Origin: an uncultured Lachnospiraceae bacterium
GTDB taxonomy: Bacteria > Bacillota > Clostridia > Lachnospirales > Lachnospiraceae
Assembly (NCBI GenBank): GCA_947575805.1
Contig: CANPOY010000005.1
Coordinates: forward strand, 1 to 64,000
DNA length: 64,000 bases
Reading direction: 5' to 3'
Below are positions 61,623 through 64,000 of the stretch, piece by piece. The translations under genes were made by a program, and so were the position numbers. Position 1 is the first letter of the stretch, and each line of letters begins with the position of its first letter. The notes below the pieces were generated by a model, which searched no databases, had not been told where the DNA came from, and saw only the letters and a program-made list of their open reading frames with translations.

Positions 61623-61692
61623 TCGTAAAAGGCAGGAAAACCGACGGCTTTCGAGGGACGTCTGAGTGTAGCCTCAGGCGTGTCAACAGGGA

Positions 61693-61721
61693 TTGACAGT
61701 CGGATCTGCATATAATAAAAT
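61693..61721 (+). promoter_or_regulatory. Promoter for the GH43 genes
   Basis: TTGACA (61693-61698), 17-bp spacer, TAAAAT (61716-61721), 70 bp before the GH43 start. Confidence 0.6.
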
Positions 61722-61790
61722 GCCGGTGAGGGGTGTGTACACACGAGGTGGATTCACACACCTTACTATGCGGCGGAATGAGAGGTAAAT

Positions 61791-62795
61791 ATGGGGACAG
61801 ATCATATGGAGCAGGAGAAAAGACGAAACGGTGTGATGACAGCGTACAATCAGGCATTTATTGAGCAAAGGGCAGATCCTTACGTATACAGACATACGGA
61901 CGGCAGCTATTATTTTACCGCCTCCGTGCCTGCGTATGACAGGATTATTTTAAGAAGGGCGGATACCCTGGCAGGTTTGAAGGATGCGGAAGAGGTTACC
62001 GTCTGGCAGCGCCATGAGAGCGGCATCATGTCCATGCACGTCTGGGCGCCGGAGCTGCATTATTTGAAGGGCAGGTGGTATATCTATTTTGCCGCAGGAG
62101 AGGTCGAGGATAAGTGGGCCATACGGCCTTATGTGCTGGAATGCCAGGGGCAGGATCCGCTTAAGGATTCCTGGAAGGAAATGGGAAAGATCCAAAGGTC
62201 AGACGATGATATTTATTCCTTTGAGGCCTTTTCCCTGGATGCCACGATCTTTGAAAATAAGGGGGAGCTGTACTATGTCTGGGCGGAGAAGGTCAGCGTA
62301 GGGATCCAGATCTCAAACCTTTATATTGCCAGAATGGAAACGCCAACGAAGCTGGCCACGGCGCAGGTGCTGCTGACCACGCCGGATTATGACTGGGAGA
62401 GAAGGGACATCTGGGTCAACGAGGGTCCGGCAGTGATTAAAAAGGACGGCAGGATTTTCCTCACCTATTCGGCAAGCGCCACCGGCGAGGTTTACTGTAT
62501 GGGGATGCTCAGTATCGGGGAGGATGAGGATGTGCTGGATCCGAGAGCCTGGAAAAAGGAGCGGCAGCCCGTATTAAGGAGCAGCAGGGAATATGGGATA
62601 TATGGGCCGGGACACAACAGCTTTACCACCCTGGAGGACGGTACGGCGGTATGCGTCTATCATGCAAGAACCTACCTTGAGATAGAAGGGGATCCCCTTT
62701 ATGATCCCAACAGGCACGCCATGGCGATGAAGGTTGTCTGGGATGAAAAGGGTTATCCGGTGTTTGACATCAGGAATAACATTCGGTTCCGCTGA
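61791..62795 (+). CDS. Glycoside hydrolase family 43 enzyme (intracellular)
   Basis: 334 residues with no signal peptide, so cytosolic. Five-blade propeller landmarks of GH43: catalytic base Asp29 (RADPYVYRHTDGSYYFTAS), WAPELHYLKGRWYIYFAAG (84-103), pKa-modulating Asp150 (SLDATIFE), acid Glu211 (VNEGPAVIKKDGRIFLTYS) and GPGHNSF. Likely an alpha-L-arabinofuranosidase or beta-xylosidase acting on imported oligosaccharide. RBS GAGAGGTAAAT. It has its own promoter downstream of the importer's terminator. Confidence 0.88.
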   Translation: MGTDHMEQEKRRNGVMTAYNQAFIEQRADPYVYRHTDGSYYFTASVPAYDRIILRRADTLAGLKDAEEVTVWQRHESGIMSMHVWAPELHYLKGRWYIYFAAGEVEDKWAIRPYVLECQGQDPLKDSWKEMGKIQRSDDDIYSFEAFSLDATIFENKGELYYVWAEKVSVGIQISNLYIARMETPTKLATAQVLLTTPDYDWERRDIWVNEGPAVIKKDGRIFLTYSASATGEVYCMGMLSIGEDEDVLDPRAWKKERQPVLRSSREYGIYGPGHNSFTTLEDGTAVCVYHARTYLEIEGDPLYDPNRHAMAMKVVWDEKGYPVFDIRNNIRFR

Positions 62796-62827
62796 TGATC
62801 GGCATCGTGGAAAGGTATGGTATCAGG

Positions 62828-64000
62828 ATGGAAAAAAGAGGGAAAGAAAAATGGAAGCATGGGCTGCTGGCGGCGGCCTGCTGTATGGTGTTTATGGCTA
62901 TGCCCGGGGCGATTGCCGCCGCGCAGGAGCAGCCTGCAGGAGTTGTAAAGGAAGTATCCGAAGACGGCATTTCGGTTACTCTGTCTACAGACAAGTCTGC
63001 CTATGATGCGGGGGAGGAGATCCATTATTCCCTGACCATAGTAAACGGGAAGGGATTGGCGGGCATTCAGGGGGCGGACTTTACCTACAGCAACACGGAG
63101 GGGCTGATTCCGGCATCAGAGGATGGGATGCCGGCCTCTTTTCCCGATATACAGGCAGGAGAGTCTGTTACCCTGTCCGGGGTGCTGGTGGGAGACGAGT
63201 CCTTTCTGGCGGCAGCAGGGGATGAGAATACCGGTACGGCTGCCCCGGCAGAGGCTGCAGGGGGGGAAGAGATAAGCGGAAATTCCGGGGGAAAAGCGCT
63301 GCCTGTATTGGCAGCGGCGGCAGTTCTGATTCTGCTGGTGTTGGCGGTCCTGATACTGAGGAAGAAGTCCGATTCGGGAAAGGGCGGCGGAGCCGGGATT
63401 TTGGCGCTTCTTTTGGCTTGCTGCATGGCAGGGGAAGTCCTTCCGGTGCAGGCAGCGTCCGGGGACAGCGTTACCCTGCGGCCTTATGTAAAGTTTGAAT
63501 ATGCAGGGCGGGAGGTCATGATCCGTGCGGTGATGAAGTTTGAAACGATTCAGCAGCGCTGGGAGGTGGAGGCGGAGCACAAGACCCAGAACAGGCAGAT
63601 CACCTGCCACGATCCTTCAGTTTTTAAAGATCTGGACGGCGTTTATTATGTGCTGGGCACCCATATAACAGGGGGCAGGAGCACAAACCTTTACGACTGG
63701 GTCAGTTTGGACAGTGTGATACAGGAGGGGTATTCCCTGGAGACCAGGAATCAGGTCAGGGAATGGAATGATGATGCCGGTTCCGGCAGCTGGTTTGGCT
63801 ATTTATGGGCACCGGATGTAATCTATAACGCTTCCATGGGAAAGTACTGCGTTTATCTGAGCGCCAACGGCGAGAACTGGAAGTCCAATATCGTGATGCT
63901 GACGGCGGACTATGTGACGGGGCCTTATGAATATGCGGGTTCCATAGTTTATGGCGGGTTTAATGGAGAGACCTTCGGGGAAACGGACGCTCCCAAAGTA
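62828..64000 (+). CDS. Exported GH43-type glycosidase with an internal membrane helix, 3' end outside window
   Basis: Open for at least 391 residues to the window edge. Start is uncertain: ATG 62828 gives a normal signal peptide (GLLAAACCMVFMAMPGAIAAAQ), while ATG 62795 overlaps the previous stop (TGATG). Residues about 40-130 form a CARDB/surface-type beta domain (VTLSTDKSAYDAGEEIHYSLTI). A strong helix (LPVLAAAAVLILLVLAVLIL) lies near 160-180, then RKK and a second hydrophobic stretch (GILALLLACCMAGEVLPVQAAS). A GH43 domain follows from about 263: CHDPSVFKDLDGVYYVLGTH with the base Asp, and LWAPDVIYNASMGKYCVYLSA. The GH43 part resembles secreted arabinanases. Confidence 0.82.
   Translation, partial: MEKRGKEKWKHGLLAAACCMVFMAMPGAIAAAQEQPAGVVKEVSEDGISVTLSTDKSAYDAGEEIHYSLTIVNGKGLAGIQGADFTYSNTEGLIPASEDGMPASFPDIQAGESVTLSGVLVGDESFLAAAGDENTGTAAPAEAAGGEEISGNSGGKALPVLAAAAVLILLVLAVLILRKKSDSGKGGGAGILALLLACCMAGEVLPVQAASGDSVTLRPYVKFEYAGREVMIRAVMKFETIQQRWEVEAEHKTQNRQITCHDPSVFKDLDGVYYVLGTHITGGRSTNLYDWVSLDSVIQEGYSLETRNQVREWNDDAGSGSWFGYLWAPDVIYNASMGKYCVYLSANGENWKSNIVMLTADYVTGPYEYAGSIVYGGFNGETFGETDAPKV

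Overview
The window reads as chromosomal DNA from an anaerobic gut-type clostridium of the Lachnospiraceae kind. The basis is a complete acetyl-CoA to butyryl-CoA operon (thl-crt-hbd-bcd-etfB-etfA), clostridial ribosome binding sites, and large carbohydrate ABC systems without their own ATPases. Other members are an NlpC/P60 wall hydrolase with SH3 domains, a DUF4037/DUF4125 protein and a yybP-ykoY manganese riboswitch. No rRNA, tRNA, CRISPR array, transposase or integrase was seen. Taxonomy is inferred from gene content only.

Layout. 1-2.2 kb: a broken ORF of mobile-element type, then an AT-rich two-gene ATPase + HNH module that looks like Septu (PtuA/PtuB) anti-phage defence. 2.2-5.3 kb (minus): NUDIX hydrolase, 1-phosphofructokinase and PTS enzyme I. 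5.4-9.2 kb: an alpha/beta hydrolase fused to a DUF3237-like domain, exonuclease III, an FAD oxidoreductase with a C-terminal Rieske domain, and a decayed hydrolase tail. 9.3-12.2 kb: an ABC-2 exporter with an attenuator-like leader. 12.3-20.6 kb: a tightly coupled five-gene signalling operon (FecR-domain protein, CHASE2 adenylate cyclase, GAF/HD-GYP phosphodiesterase, TIM-barrel isomerase, TPR-DUF4037-DUF4125 protein). 20.7-26.5 kb: small housekeeping and envelope genes (SDR, thioredoxin reductase, NlpC/P60, HPF, M23 peptidase), with a cluster of DnaA boxes at 24.4 kb.

26-28.3 kb: a 463-bp identical duplication of the M23 catalytic region brackets an inserted PBECR4-type nuclease gene. 28.2-29.5 kb: manganese riboswitch and a CaxA-type exchanger. 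29.5-31.3 kb: a TetR regulator divergent from a micro-membrane protein and an esterase. 31.8-35.4 kb: a paired ABC exporter. 35.4-41.8 kb: the butyrate operon, with repeats or stem-loops in four of its five intercistronic gaps. 41.9-45.4 kb: MFS transporter, YbaK deacylase, and a DacF-like carboxypeptidase that overlaps the next gene tail to tail.

45.3-64.0 kb: a polysaccharide-use locus. An ArsR-type regulator with a large C-terminal domain diverges from a same-strand run: a 989-residue solute-binding protein, two permeases, an NHL/YIP1 membrane protein, a DUF5696 protein, two more permeases, a second binding lipoprotein, a LamG-like lipoprotein, and two GH43 enzymes. The last GH43 runs off the window. 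The run carries two import systems, two non-transport envelope proteins and glycosidases but no ATPase. I rate this locus and the FecR/CHASE2 operon as the best candidates for undescribed systems.
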